DNA of 64,000 nt from Streptomyces thinghirensis (GCA_021502835.1 JAKFGP010000050.1:124001-188000), one strand, 5' to 3'. Counted from the stretch's first letter, positions 36,757-47,309 are shown. A program made the numbers and translations. The notes: generated by a model not told the origin, from the sequence alone.

Positions 36757-39700
36757 GTGACAGCGGGGAAGCGACTCGGTTCTCCAACTGCTGCCGATGG
36801 TGTTCGCCGCCCCCAACGAAGCGCTGGCGCGGGCGGAGGGCCTGCTCGGGGCCGATCCCTCACCGCTGCACGCCTCGATCGCCCATCAGGTGATCGGCAT
36901 CTGGCAGCGGGACTTCGGGGACACCCGGCGGGCTCTGGCGCATCTGCGGCGCGCCCGCGATCTCGCGGCGCGCGGACTCGGCCGAGCGGGAGGCGGACGT
37001 ACTGGCCACGCTGGGTGTCGCGCTGGTGCACTCCGGCCGCACCCGGGAGGGCCTGGCCGCCTTCGAGCGGGGGCGTGGCGCGCGGTACCGGTCACACGCG
37101 CGCGCGGGTGCTGTACCGGCGGGCGTACGTGTGGTGGGTGCTGGGCCGGCACGGCGAGGCGCTGGAGGACGTACGGCGGGCGATTCCGGTGCTGCGGCAG
37201 GCGGACGACGTGATCTGGACGGCGCGGGCGCTGACCCTGCGGGCCACCGTGCACCTGGCGCTCGGCGCGGTGGAGCGGGCGGACGCCGACTTCACCGCGG
37301 CGGAGGCGCTGTGGGACACCACCGGCCAGGAGCACGACAAGGCGGACGCGGTGGAGAGCCGGGGGCTCGCGGCGTTCCGGTCCGGTGACGTGCCGGCGGC
37401 GCTGCGGCTGCTGGACGAGGCGGAGGAGCGGTACGCGAAGCTGGGCACGCCGACGTTCATGCTCACCATCCGGCGCTGCGAGGTGCTGATGGCGGCGGGG
37501 CTCGCGACGGAGGCGCTGACCGAGGCGGACGGGGCGATCGCCGCGCTGGACGGGATCGGCGGCCAGTCCACCCGCAAGGCGGAGTTGCTGCTGGTCGCGG
37601 CGCGGGCGGCCCGGCTGGCGGGTGATCCGCGGACGGCGCTCGCGCGCGCGGCCGTCGCGGTACGCCTGTTCGCCGGGCAGCGGCGCACCTGGTACGAGAC
37701 GCACGCCCGGCTGGTGCTGATCGAGGCGCGCGTGGCGACGGGGCGCCGCTCGGGCCGGCTGGTCGCGGACGCGGCGGAGGTCGCGGAGCGGCTGGCCGCC
37801 TTCGGGGCGCCGGCCGCGCCGGAGGGCGTCGCTGCTCGCGGGCCGGATCGCGCTCGGCCTGGGCTGGGCGGCGGACGCCGAACGGCATCTGGCGGTCGCC
37901 GCGCGCAGCCGGCACAGCGGGCCGCCGCTGGCGCGGATGACGGGCTGGGCGGCGCAGGCGCTGCGGGCCGGGTCGGCGCGGGGCGTCCTGGAGGCGTGCC
38001 GCCGGGGTCTGGACGTCCTCGACGACCACCGGATGACGCTGGGCGCCTCGGAGTTGCGGGCACGGGCCACCGCGCAGGGCGCGGAGCTGGCGGCGCTGGC
38101 GCAGCGGGCGAGTCTGGTCTCGGGCGGGCCGCGTCGGCTGCTGGTGTGGAGCGAGCGCTGGCGGGCGACCGTGCTGTCCGCGCCGCCGACCCGGCCGCCG
38201 GCCGATCCCGCGCTGCTGAGCGGCATGACGGCGTTCCGCGAGATCGCCGCCCGCGCGGAGGAGGCCCGGACGGACGGCGGCCGTCCCGTCCCCGCCCTGG
38301 AGCGCGAACAGCGCCGCCTGGAACGGGAGATCCGCTCCCGCACCCTGCACATGCGCGGCGAGGCGCCGGGTGACGGCGACCGGTTCGACGTGGGGCGCCT
38401 GCTGCGGCGGCTGGGTGACGACGTGCGATTGGTGGAGCTGGCGGTGCTCGACGGACGCGTGCACGTACTGCTGTGCGGGCAGGGCCGGGTACGACGGTTC
38501 GAGGCCGGGTTGCTGGCCGACGCGGAACGGGAGGCCGAGCATGTACAGGCCGGCCTGCGGCGTCTGGCCCACCCGGGCGCGGAGGCCCGGCTGCCGCTGG
38601 TGGAGGCGGCGGGCGCGCGCCTCCAGGAGCTGCTGCTGGGGCCCGCCGCGGCACCTCGGCTCCGGCCCGGTCGTCGTGGTCCCCCCGGGCCGGCTGCACC
38701 AGGTGCCCCTGGGCCCTGCTGCCCGCACTGCGCGAACGGGTCCCTGAGGTGTGTCGCCGTCCGCGAGCAGCTGGCTCCGCGCGAGGGAGACCGCGCCCCC
38801 GCGGGGCGGCCGCCAGGTCCTGGTGCGCGGGCCGGGGCTGGCGAGCGGCGGTGCCGAGGTACCGGAACTCGCCGACCGGTACGGAACGTCGCCCGCGGAC
38901 GCCGGGCGGCGAGGAGGCGTGGGCGGCACGCGGGGCCCGGCCCGCCGGACCGGAGGGGCGGCGAAGAGACGTCAGCGGCACGTGCGGCCCAGCCCGCCGG
39001 ACCGCAAGGCGGCGAAGAGACGTCAGCGGCACGTGCGGCCCAGCCCGCCGGACCGCAAGGCGGCGAAGAGACGTCAGCGGCACGTGCGGCCCAGCCCGCC
39101 GGACCGCAAGGCGGCGAAGAGACGTCAGCGGCACGTGCGGCCCAGCCCGCCGGACCGCAAGGCGGCGAAGAGACGTCAGCGGCACGTGCGGCCCAGCCCG
39201 CCGGACCGCAAGGCGGCGAAGAGACGTCAGCGGCACGTGCGGCCCAGCCCGCCGGACCGCAAGGCGGCGAAGGAGACGTCAGCGGCACGTGCGGCCCAGC
39301 CCGCCGGACCGGACGGCGGCGCCGGGCGGCGTGCGGTGCCCACCGTGCTGGAGGGGGAAGCGGCGCGGGTGCCGCGGGTGTTGCGGGAGCTGGACGGGGC
39401 GGCGTTGGCGCACATCGCGGCGCACGGGACGTTCCGCGCGGACAGTCCCTTGTTCTCGTCGCTGCGGATGGCGGACGGGCCGCTCATCGTGCACGACTTC
39501 GAGCGGCTGGACCGCAGCCCGTACCGGATCATCCTGTCCTGCTGCGACACCGCCCGCTTCGCCTCGGTCGGCGCGGACGAGTTGCTCGGGCTGGTCACCG
39601 CGCTGCTGCCGCTGGGTACGGCAGGGGTGGTGGCGTGCAGCGCGCCGGTCAACGACGCGGCGGTGGTGCCGCTGATGCTCGCGCTGCACAAGGGCCTGGA

Positions 39701-39809
39701 CGCGGGGCTGTCCCTGGCGGAGGCGCTGCGCGACGCGCGGGCGGCGCTGCCGGACGACGCGGTGCACCAGGCGACGGGGTGGGCGTTCTCCGCGTTCGGG
39801 GCGGCCTGA
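36757..39809 (+). CDS. TPR-CHAT caspase-like protease with internal repeat array
   Basis: About 1,010 residues. An N-terminal all-helical TPR region runs to ~residue 450 (NEALARAEGLLGADPSPLHA, RAYVWWVLGRHGEALEDVRR, AADFTAAEALWDTTGQ-type repeats), followed by a coiled linker (EREQRRLEREIRSRTLHMRG) and a CHAT domain: DVRLVELAVLDGRVHVLLCG, VVVVPPGRLHQVPWALLPAL, then the catalytic His in LAHIAAHGTFRADSPLFSS and catalytic Cys in YRIILSCCDTARFASVGADE. Between strand and catalytic His lies a 17-residue repeat array (38905-39314). GTG 36757 is followed by an early frame change before LQLLPMVFAAPNEALARA; further changes near 36975, 37080, 37830, 38655, 38705, 38890. Divergent from the S8 protease. Confidence 0.88.
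38905..39314 (+). repeat. 51-bp tandem repeat array inside the CHAT gene
   Basis: Eight units: one degenerate (38905-38955) and seven nearly identical 51-bp units starting at 38957 and repeating every 51 bp. In the most likely frame each unit encodes GGEETSAARAAQPAGPQ; the degenerate first unit reads GGEEAWAARGARPAGPE. Because 51 is a multiple of three, copy-number change keeps the frame. Single-base additions occur at the first and last junctions. Several other frames on both strands are also open through it. Confidence 0.92.
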
Positions 39810-39868
39810 GCACCGGCCTGTCTCCGTGGCCCCTCCGTGGCGTGGCCCCTCCGTGGTTTCTCCGTGCG

Positions 39869-41687
39869 TCAGGCGGATTGCGGCTCGGGCAGCTTCATCA
39901 GCCAGGGCAGGGCGCCGCGGTCGCCCGCGCCGAGGCGGGTGTAGGCGCCGTAGAGGTGGTTGCCGACGGTGCGGACAGAGAGGGTGAGTCTCTCCGCGAT
40001 CTGCCGGTTGCTCAGACCGGCGGCGGCAAGGGTGACGATCTGCCGCTGACGGGCCGTGAGTTCGCCGAGCACCAGACCGGACAGGGGCGGGGGGTGCGCG
40101 CGCCCTCGCTAGCGCCGGGCGAGGGCGACGGCGCGGGTGCGGGCGGTGCGGACGGCGCCCGGGGCGCGGTGGGCGCCGACCGCCTGGGCCTGCGCCTCGG
40201 CCGCGAAGAGCAGGAAGCCGCGCCGTTCCAGCTCCTCGGCCACGCGGTCCAGCGCCGGTCCGTCGCCCCGCACGAGAGCGTCGGCGTGCGCGGCGAAGAC
40301 TCCGGTCAGCCGGCCGGCCGACCCTTCGGGGGCGCCGAGCCGGACGGCGTCGTACGGGTCCCCGGTGCGAGCGGCCGCCCGGACCGCCTCGTCCAGGTCG
40401 CCGCGTGCGGCGGCGGCCCAGGCCGCGGCCGCCCCGTGGCCCTCCGCCGTCGTGTCGCCCGACTGGGCGGCGGCCAGGGGCGAGTTCCTCGCCGCACCAC
40501 GCGTCGTCGGGGTCGGCGCGCAGGCCCTCACGGGCCCAGGCCGCGGCCTCGCCCAGCCGGCCGCCCAGGCGTGCGAACCGGGCGCGGAGCGCCCGCGTAC
40601 TCCACCGGCAGGGGCGCTCCCTCGGCCACCAGCCACTCCCCCACCGGTGTCTCCAACGCCCGTACGTCGGCCTGCTCGATCGCAGGGACAGGGCGGCCCG
40701 CTCCGCCGCCAGGGCGGGCGCGCACTGGTCCGGCGTGCGGGCCAGCCGCCGGCGCGGAGCCGGCCGGCGGCGGCCAGACGGGGCCCAGGGGTGGGCGAGC
40801 CGGGTGGCACCGTGGTCGTCGACGGCGACCAGGCCCTCGGCCTCCAGCCGCTCCAGGGTCCACACGTCCAAGGCGTCCAGGCCGAGGGGGGAGGGGCTCG
40901 GCGAACGCGAGGCGTTCCAGCGTCTCGCGCTCCTCGACGCGGGCGCGGTCGAGGAGGTGGGCGGTGCGTTCCCGTACGGCCGCGGTGATCGGGACGGGTC
41001 CCCGCCACTCCCGCTGGTCCGTGTCCGGGACCCGTGCGAGCAGCCCTCGCTCGCGCACGGCGGTCAGCAGCTCCCGCAGCAGCCGCAGGTCCCCCCCGGC
41101 ACAGGCGGTGCAGCCGGTCGGCGGTGAGCGGCTCGACGACGGCGCCCGCACCGGCCGCGAGCAGGTCGGCGGTCTCCCTCGCGGGGCAGTGGCTCCAGGG
41201 AGAGGCGCGGCAGCAGCTCACCGGACCACAGCCGGGACACCGCGCCCGGCACGGGGACGCCTTCCGTGGCGACGACCAGGAGCCGGGTGCGGCCGTGCAC
41301 GGCGAGTTGGTGCACGAGGGCGGCGGACGCGTCGTCGAGCAGATGGGCGTCGTCGACCAGCAGCAGCCGTACACCGGACAGGAGTTGTACCGCACGGTTC
41401 AGGGTGACGGTCTCGGGCAGCAGGTGGGCGAACGCAGCGAAGGGGATCTCCCGGGTCTCGGGCGTCCCGGCCGCCCTGGCGCAGTCCGTGCCCCGGACGG
41501 CCTCCGTCACGAGCCTGCTCTTGCCGCGGCCCGCCGGGCCCGTCACCACGATGCCGCCGCGTCCGGCGGTCAGGGACCGGCGCACCAGTTCCAGTTCGTC
41601 CGCCCGTCCGGTGAACGGCCAGGGCGGCTGAAGGGTCTTCGGGTCCGCGGAGAAGTCGTCTACGGCAACATGAGTCGGCATACTCAT
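39869..41687 (-). CDS. large ATP-binding LuxR-family regulator (LAL/STAND type)
   Basis: About 605 residues. The N-terminal NTPase reads FTGRADELELVRRSLTAGRG, Walker A TGPAGRGKSRLVTEAVRG, then LLLVDDAHLLDDASAALVHQ (Walker B). The middle is Ala/Arg-rich helical repeat sequence, heavily frameshifted. The C-terminal LuxR DNA-binding domain is clear: MLGELTARQRQIVTLAAAGL, SNRQIAERLTLSVRTVGNHL, ending KLPEPQSA. ATG 41687, with a second ATG six bases inside. Convergent with the CHAT gene (60-bp gap) and divergent from the astacin-like gene, so it may control the cluster. Confidence 0.87.
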
Positions 41688-41758
41688 CCCTGATACAGGG
41701 TGACTTGAGTAGCCCCCGACTCAGGCGCCCGGACCGGCCCGGACGGCAGTCTGGGGTC

Positions 41759-42839
41759 ATGACCGCACGCTACTGCTCGCTCCGCGCAACCGCCTGCCCC
41801 CGTGTTCGCGCCGGGGCTGGCCGCAGAGCGCCTCGCCGCGCTCGTCGGCGGGCAGCGGATGTGGGTCAACGGCACGGTGCTGCACTACTGCTTCCTCGGT
41901 GGCGACACCGACTCATCCGTCGTCCCCATGCCGGGCACCGGCCGGCTCGGCGGGTGTCGTGGGTGGGCACCGACGAGCAGCGGGAGGTGGTGCGCGACTG
42001 CTTCCGGGAGTGGCAGGACCTCGGCATCGGACTCGTCCTCGCCGAGGTCGGCGACCGCTCGGAGGCCGAGCTGCGGATAGGCTTCCAGCCCGGTGACGGC
42101 TCCTGGTCGGCGGTGGGCAAGGACGCGCTCCGGGTCGGTCTGAACGACCGTACGATGAACTTCGGCTGGGACCTGACCGCGTCCGGGGAGCGTGCGACGG
42201 CCCTGCACCAGATCGGGCACGCGCTCGGCATGCTGCACGAGCACCAGAGCCCCGTTCGCCGGCATCCTCTGGGACGACGAGGCCGTCTACGCCGAACTGG
42301 CGGGCCCGCCGAACCACTGGAGCCGGGAGCGGACGTTCCACAACATCCTGCGCAAGCTCGACACGGACGAGGCCAACAACCCGGTCTGGGACCCGCAGTC
42401 GATCATGGAGTACCCCTTCCCGTCGGGGCTGATACTGGAGCCGGAGCACTACCGTTCGGGTCTGCACCCGCCCGGCACCCTCTCCGCCGCCGACAAGGAG
42501 TTCGCCCTGCGCTGGTATCCGCCCACCGGCCGGCCGGGCCCGCTGGTGCCGTTCCGTTCGGTGCCGCTCGGTCTCGGGCCGGGCGAGCAGGCCGACTTCC
42601 GCGTGGATCCGCCGGAGACCCGGGAGTACACCGTGGGCACCTTCGGTGACAGCGACGCCGTCGTCGTGATCTTCGAGGAGCGGGACGGCGTGCCCCGCTA
42701 CCTCGCCGGTCTGGACGACGGGGGAACACCCCGCAACGCCACGATCAGGGCCCGTTTCGTCAAGGGCCGCCGCTATTTCGTCCGGGTGCGTCTGTACTCC
42801 TCGTGGGGTGCGGGCGAGACGGCGGTCATGTGCTGGTGA
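41759..42839 (+). CDS. astacin/M12-like metallopeptidase with altered zinc motif
   Basis: About 360 residues. ATG 41759: MTARYCSLRATACP. The M12 core reads LRVGLNDRTMNFGWDLT, then ALHQIGHALGMLHEHQSP where the consensus is HExxHxxGxxHE: the zinc His residues remain but the catalytic Glu is Gln (codon CAG). SIMEYPFPSGL is the Met-turn. A C-terminal beta domain follows (LGPGEQADFRVDPPETREYT, RYFVRVRLYSSWGAGE). If the Gln is real the protein may bind but not cleave. Frame changes near 41800, 41960 and 42250. Confidence 0.82.
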
Positions 42840-43331
42840 CCGCCCTCCGGAGCACCCGGGCCGCCGACGGCCACAGTCCGGCGCCGGGGGTAGGCGGCCG
42901 GGGACGCCACCCAGCGGGAGGGTGACGTCCCCGGCCACGCGGCGCCCGCCGCACCAGGGTCGGCGGGCGCGCCCGGTTGCACCGAGGTCCGCGGATGCCG
43001 TCGGGCCCGCGAGTTCGGGGCGCCCTTGCCCTCTTGCCTCCATGACCCCTTGCCTCCTTGACCCCTTGACCCCTTGACCCCTTGGCCCCGGTGTGAGGGT
43101 CAGGGGCATGGTCGGGATGTAGTGCACCCAACGCGGGGGGCAAGTCGGGCGCAGGAGGGCTCCGTCGTGCGCCATCGCGCACACCGTGTGGTCCCCCAGC
43201 CGGCCCACGCCCGCAGTCGCGACTCCGCCGCCAGACGCTCCGTGAGACCTGCCGGCGCCATGACGAGACGTCCCCCGGCCGGCCCCCGGGCTTCGCCGCG
43301 CGGGCAGCGCCTGGCCCGAGGGCGACACCTT
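42840..43331. other. intergenic before the lasso cluster, with short C-rich repeats
   Basis: No gene recognised on either strand. At about 43040-43084 a 9-bp unit (CCCCTTGAC) is repeated three to four times with variants. The minus strand has a long open stretch through 43100-43400 with no motif or ribosome site that I can support. Confidence 0.45.
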
Positions 43332-43352
43332 GCACTTCGGTCAGTGAAGTGC
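43332..43352. promoter_or_regulatory. GCACTTC inverted repeat upstream of lasso precursor
   Basis: GCACTTC (43332-43338), seven-base spacer, GAAGTGC (43346-43352), about 170 bp before the precursor start. A plausible operator for the LuxR-type response regulator at the other end of the cluster. Confidence 0.45.
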
Positions 43353-43518
43353 TCCTCGAACAGAGGCGTGTTACCCGAACAGGTGTCGTGCGCGAGCGCG
43401 GGCCGGTCCATAGGTTTGTGCCAGGCGGACGGGCCGGGTGAACGAATCCGGCCGTTCCGCCGGACCGTACCCGGCGACCGGGATCACCGGCGTCACCCGA
43501 CAGATGGAGGTGGCTTTC

Positions 43519-43648
43519 ATGGCCAACGAAAACGAGAACGTGTACGAGGTCCCCCACCCTGATCGAGGTCGGCGACTTCGCCGAGCTCACCCAGCTCACG
43601 TCGCGGGGCTACTGGATCGACAGCCCGTGGGGCGCCTGGTGGCTCTGA
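43519..43648 (+). CDS. lasso peptide precursor
   Basis: 42-residue prepeptide after removing one extra C in a five-C run at 43551. ATG 43519 has GGAGG about eight bases upstream. The leader (residues 1-25) carries the Y9-E-V-P12 motif bound by the RRE protein, then LIEVGDFAELTQ; Thr24 is the conserved penultimate leader residue. The predicted core is L26-L42, LTSRGYWIDSPWGAWWL, with the macrolactam between the Leu1 amine and Asp9 and an eight-residue tail SPWGAWWL. Four Trp in 17 residues is unusual. The start of the core follows alignment to the actinobacterial pattern (GDFAE-x-T-x/core). Directly followed by a strong hairpin and the maturation genes. Confidence 0.85.
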
Positions 43649-43745
43649 GCCGCCCGTAGGCCCCACGGGGCCGAGTGACACAGGAGACACCGCCGGGGCG
43701 GCAGTCCGACGAAGCGGCCGTTCCGCATCCCGGTCACTCCACCAA

Positions 43746-43786
43746 GGGGTGGCCCGACCGACGCCACATGCCGGTCGGGCCACCCC
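43746..43786 (+). terminator. 15-bp perfect hairpin between precursor and cyclase genes
   Basis: GGGGTGGCCCGACCG (43746-43760), 11-base loop, CGGTCGGGCCACCCC (43772-43786). A strong stem with no long T-run, about 100 bp after the precursor stop. It probably attenuates readthrough or protects the precursor mRNA, giving excess precursor over enzymes. Confidence 0.8.
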
Positions 43787-43813
43787 ACTCTAGCACTCCG
43801 GTGGAGGATACAC

Positions 43814-45629
43814 ATGGAGTTCGTGGTACTTCCCGATCATTCAGCCGGCGCCGAGGCCCTCGCACCGGTACCGTCTCATGGGCTTCCGCATCCCAAGGTG
43901 ATCGCACACCACTCCAGGGCGCCCCTGGCTCGTGGGCGACTGGCAGGACGACGAGATCGTGTGCGTCTCCACGGGCCCGCGCCGTCTGGCGCTGCTCGGC
44001 TGCGCGACCGCCCACCCCGGCGTCCTGGAGGCCCGGTTGGGCCGGGTCCGGTCCTTGGCCGACCTGGACGAGATCGCCCGTCTGCCCGCCGGCAGCTTCC
44101 ACCTCGTGGCATCGCTCGACGGCGACGTCCGGGTCCAGGGCACACTGTCCACCGCGTGCCAGGTCTTCCTACGCCCGCGTCGCCGGCGTGACGCCTGGCG
44201 GCCTCCGCGCCGACAGCCTGGCCGGACGCATCGGTGCAGAGCGTCGACACGGAACGCGTGGCACTCGAACTGCTGTCCCCGTTCCGGACCCCCGGAGCCG
44301 CTCAGCGAGGGCTCGGTGTGGCGTGGTGTGCGCAGCCCGCGTATCGGGCACTGCCTGGAGATCAGCCGCGACGGCGCCGGGCGCACCCGGCGGTGGTGGA
44401 CGCCGCCCGAACCCGAACGCCCCTGGGCGACGGCGGGTTCGTCCGCGAGGCGCTGTTCGACGCCGTGGCGGCGCGAACCGCGAACGAGAAGGTCGTGAGC
44501 GCCGACCTCTCCGGCGGTCTCGACTCGACGAGCCTCTGCTTCGTCGCCGACCGTCCTCGCCGGCACGGACCTGGCCACCTTGCACTACGAGGCACACGGC
44601 GGCCGGGGCGAGGACCTAGCCCACGCCCGCCGGGCGGCGGCGGCACTGCGCGGGCCCGTCACGTGGTGGTGCCGCCGACGGAGACGCCGGACTGGTACGC
44701 GCCGTTCGAGCACACCCCGCACGACCGGGAGGGCCCGCTGATGTTCGTCCGGGCCAGGGCCACCGTCGAGCACCAGGCCGCTCTCGTCGCCTCCCTGGGC
44801 GCACGCCGTCACCTCCAGGGTGTCGGGGGCGACGAGCTGTTCCTCCCGGGCACTATGTGCCTGCACGGGCTGCTCCGGCGCGACCCGGCTGCCGCCCTTC
44901 CGCACGTGCGGGCGCTGCGGTCCAAGCGCCGCTGGTCGATGGCCACGACGGCGCGCACGATGGCGGCCGCGCCGTCCTATCGTCGATGGCTGGCCACCGA
45001 GGCGGACGAACTCTCCGCGGACAGGGCCTGGGGCTCGGGAGCGTACTGGGAGGTCTCGGCGAAGCTGCCGCCCTGGATCACCCCGGACGCCGCGTCGACC
45101 GTACGCCGCCTGATGCGCGAAGCGATCGCGGCGGGCCCCGAGCCACTGGCCGCGCTGCCCGTACAGCACGAGATGATCTGGATCAACCGGATCAACGGCA
45201 CGGTGATGCGCCGGAATTCCAGTATCGGCGCCCACGCGGGCGTCTCCTTCCACGCCCCCTACACCGACGACCGGGTACTGGAGGCGGTCCTGTCCGTGCG
45301 ACTGGCCGACCGGGTGGCCGAGGACCGGCTCAAGCCCGTGCTCGCGCGGGCACTGGACGGCGTGGTGCCGGCTGAGATCCTTCGCCGTACCGGCAAGGAC
45401 GACGCGAGCCCCACCCTGTTTTCCGGTCTGCGCCGGCGCCGCGGCGAGCTGCTCGACTTCGCGGAGAACACGCGCCTGGCCGGCATGGGGGCTCATCGAC
45501 GGGGTGGCCCTGCGTCGACTGCTGGTCACCACCCACGCCGACACCCGGCCGCTGATGCCCTTCGACCCGACCCTCGCCTGCGAGTTGTGGCTGCGGGCCC
45601 TGCCCCCTCGCGGGCACGTCCGCCGCTGA
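43814..45629 (+). CDS. lasso cyclase (asparagine synthetase-like, protein C)
   Basis: ATP-dependent enzyme that adenylates the ring Asp side chain and closes the macrolactam; about 605 residues. ATG 43814 has GGAGGA six bases upstream. Degenerate glutaminase-like N-domain (DWQDDEIVCVSTGPRRLALL; LPAGSFHLVASLDGDV), then the synthetase domain with the PPi-binding SGGLDSTSLCFVA motif, HLQGVGGDELFLPG and RINGTVMRRNSSIGAHAGVS. Ends LWLRALPPRGHVRR at TGA 45629. Frame changes near 43915, 44170, 44225, 44300, 44430, 44565, 44600 and 45490. Confidence 0.92.
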
Positions 45630-45660
45630 GACCTCGATCCGAACCGCGTAAGGAGGCATG

Positions 45661-45917
45661 ATGACCTTCGCCCTGGTGCCCGGGGTGTCCGTCGCCGACA
45701 CCGAGAACGGCACCGTGCTGCTCGACGAACGCAGCGGCCGCTACTGGATGCTGAACCGCACCGGTGCTGTCGTGCTGCGCTGTCTGCTGGACGGCGAGTC
45801 GCCACGGAGGCCGCCCGGACACTGCTGCGGCGCTACCCCGACGCGCCCGAGCGGGCCACTGCCCACGTGGAGAGCCTGCTCGACGCCCTGCGTACGGCCA
45901 AGGTGATCGTCCCGTGA
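45661..45917 (+). CDS. lasso RRE protein (PqqD-like, protein B1)
   Basis: About 85 residues, a stand-alone RiPP recognition element that binds the YxxP leader and brings it to the protease. AAGGAGG at 45650-45656 favours the second of two adjacent ATGs (45661). Sequence: MTFALVPGVSVADTENGTVL, LDERSGRYWMLNRTGAVVLR, corrected tail ending AKVIVP. One break near 45803. Its TGA overlaps the GTG of the protease gene by GTGA. Confidence 0.9.
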
Positions 45918-46340
45918 GCGGCGGAACCACCTTGCGCCTCGAGTCCGCCGATCCGCCACCCTGGCTGCTGCGCCCGCCCGCCGTACTCGCCGCCGGCGTC
46001 GCACGCGTGCTGACTCGGCTGCCGCCGGCCAGGCTGCGCCGCGTACTGGAGATCGCCAGCCGGGGAGCAGGCCCGGCGAACGTGGCCCAGGCGCTGCGGG
46101 CGCGCAACGCCGTGGTGTACGTGGAGCCTGGCCTGTGCCGGCCCGCGCTGCCTGCAACGGTCCGTCGCGGTGGCGCTGCTGTGCCGACTGGGCGGCACCT
46201 GGCCCCAGTGGTGCACCGGTGTGGTCACCGAGCCCTTCGGCGCACACGCCTGGGTGGCCGTGGACGGCGAACCCGTGGGCGAGGACGACGCGCACGTCGG
46301 CGCCTTCCGCGTCATCATGTCCGTACCGCCCCGCCGGTGA
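45914..46340 (+). CDS. lasso leader peptidase (transglutaminase-like, protein B2)
   Basis: Cysteine protease that removes the leader; about 142 residues. GTG 45914. The N-terminal helix-rich part (LLRPPAVLAAGVARVLTRLP, RRVLEIASRGAGPANVAQAL) precedes the catalytic Cys in CLQRSVAVALLCRLGG, His in EPFGAHAWVAVDGEPVGE, and the Asp of the same strand. Ends FRVIMSVPPRR; stop overlaps the next GTG. Frame changes near 46110 and 46150. Confidence 0.88.
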
Positions 46341-47276
46341 GCGCCCCCGAGTCCACGGCGGTCCACACTCGCGGCCTGCGGCGCGTCTACGGCGACACCG
46401 TGGCGGTGCACGGACTGGATCTGACGGTGGCCGCGGGAGAGAAGTTCGGCTTCCTCGGCCCGAACGGCGCGGGCAAGTCCACCACCATCAGCATGCTGTC
46501 CACCCTCCTGAGCCCCAGCGGGGGGCGGGCGGCCGTGGCCGAGGCGGACGTCGCGCGCCGCCCCGACGAGGTCAGGCGCAGGATCGGAGTCGTCTTCCAG
46601 GAACCGACCGCCGACCGCGAACTGACCGGGTGGCAGAACCTGCACTTCCACGCGCGCCTGTACGGCATGCCTCGGCGTGAAGTGCGCGCCCAGGCCCGCT
46701 CGTTGCTCGACCTGATGGGCCTCGCCGACCGCGGTGACGCACCGGTCGGCACCTACTCCGGCGGTATGCAGCGCAGATTGAGGTGGCCCGGGCCCTGATG
46801 CACCGGCCGCGTGTGCTGTTCCTCGACGAGCCGACGACCGGACTCGACCCGCAGAGCCGGTCCCAGGTCTGGCAGGAAGCTGCACGAGCTCGGCCGGCAG
46901 GACGGGGTCACCGTCTTCCCTGACCACGCACTACTTGGAGGAGGCCGAGAACTGCGACCGGATAGCGGTGATGGACCACGGCCGCCTGGTGGCGCAGGGG
47001 ACGCCCTCCACGAACTCAAGTCAGCGGTCGGCGCCGACATCGTGCACCTGCGGACGGACGACGACGCGAACACGGCCCGGTCGATCCGGGAGCGGTTCGG
47101 TCTGGACGCCGAGGCGACGCAGGAGGGTGTGCGGGTCGCGACGGCGGACGGGGCGCGCTGGGTTCCGAGGCTCCGTGCCCACCCTGACCACGGGGGTCAC
47201 GTCGGTGTCCGTCACGCGGCCCAGTCTGGACGACGTGTTCCTGCACCACACCGGCCGCTCCATGCGCAATCCGTAG
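46337..47276 (+). CDS. lasso-cluster ABC transporter ATP-binding protein
   Basis: DrrA-type ATPase for export of, or self-protection from, the lasso peptide. GTG 46337: VSAPESTAVHTRGLRRVYGD; Walker A FLGPNGAGKSTTISML; signature TYSGGMQRRL; Walker B RVLFLDEPTTGLDPQSRSQV; C-terminal LTTGVTSVSVTRPSLDDVFL, the typical DrrA regulatory tail. Frame changes near 46783, 46873, 46920, 47010 and 47165. Confidence 0.9.
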
Positions 47277-47309
47277 CAGACGAGCAAGAGGAAGAGGGAG
47301 GGAGCCGAC

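Noticed and set aside
36886..39288. Minus-strand open frames of 700-800 codons with SSPPCGPAGWAARAADV-type repeats
   Set aside because: They are antisense readings of the TPR-CHAT gene and its 51-bp array; the plus strand has recognisable TPR and CHAT motifs.
38905..39314. CRISPR array
   Set aside because: The 51-bp units are contiguous with no unique spacers and lie inside a coding domain; no cas genes are present.
43100..43411. Minus-strand gene upstream of the lasso precursor
   Set aside because: The frame is open but has no recognisable domain, start signal or plausible composition; likely promoter DNA.
43519..43648. Alternative lasso core starting at Gly30 (GYWID...)
   Set aside because: This would place Asp at position 5, too small a ring, and would break the penultimate-Thr rule; Leu26 satisfies both.
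47016..47287. Small minus-strand frames within the lasso ABC ATPase
   Set aside because: Antisense shadows of a gene with clear Walker and signature motifs.
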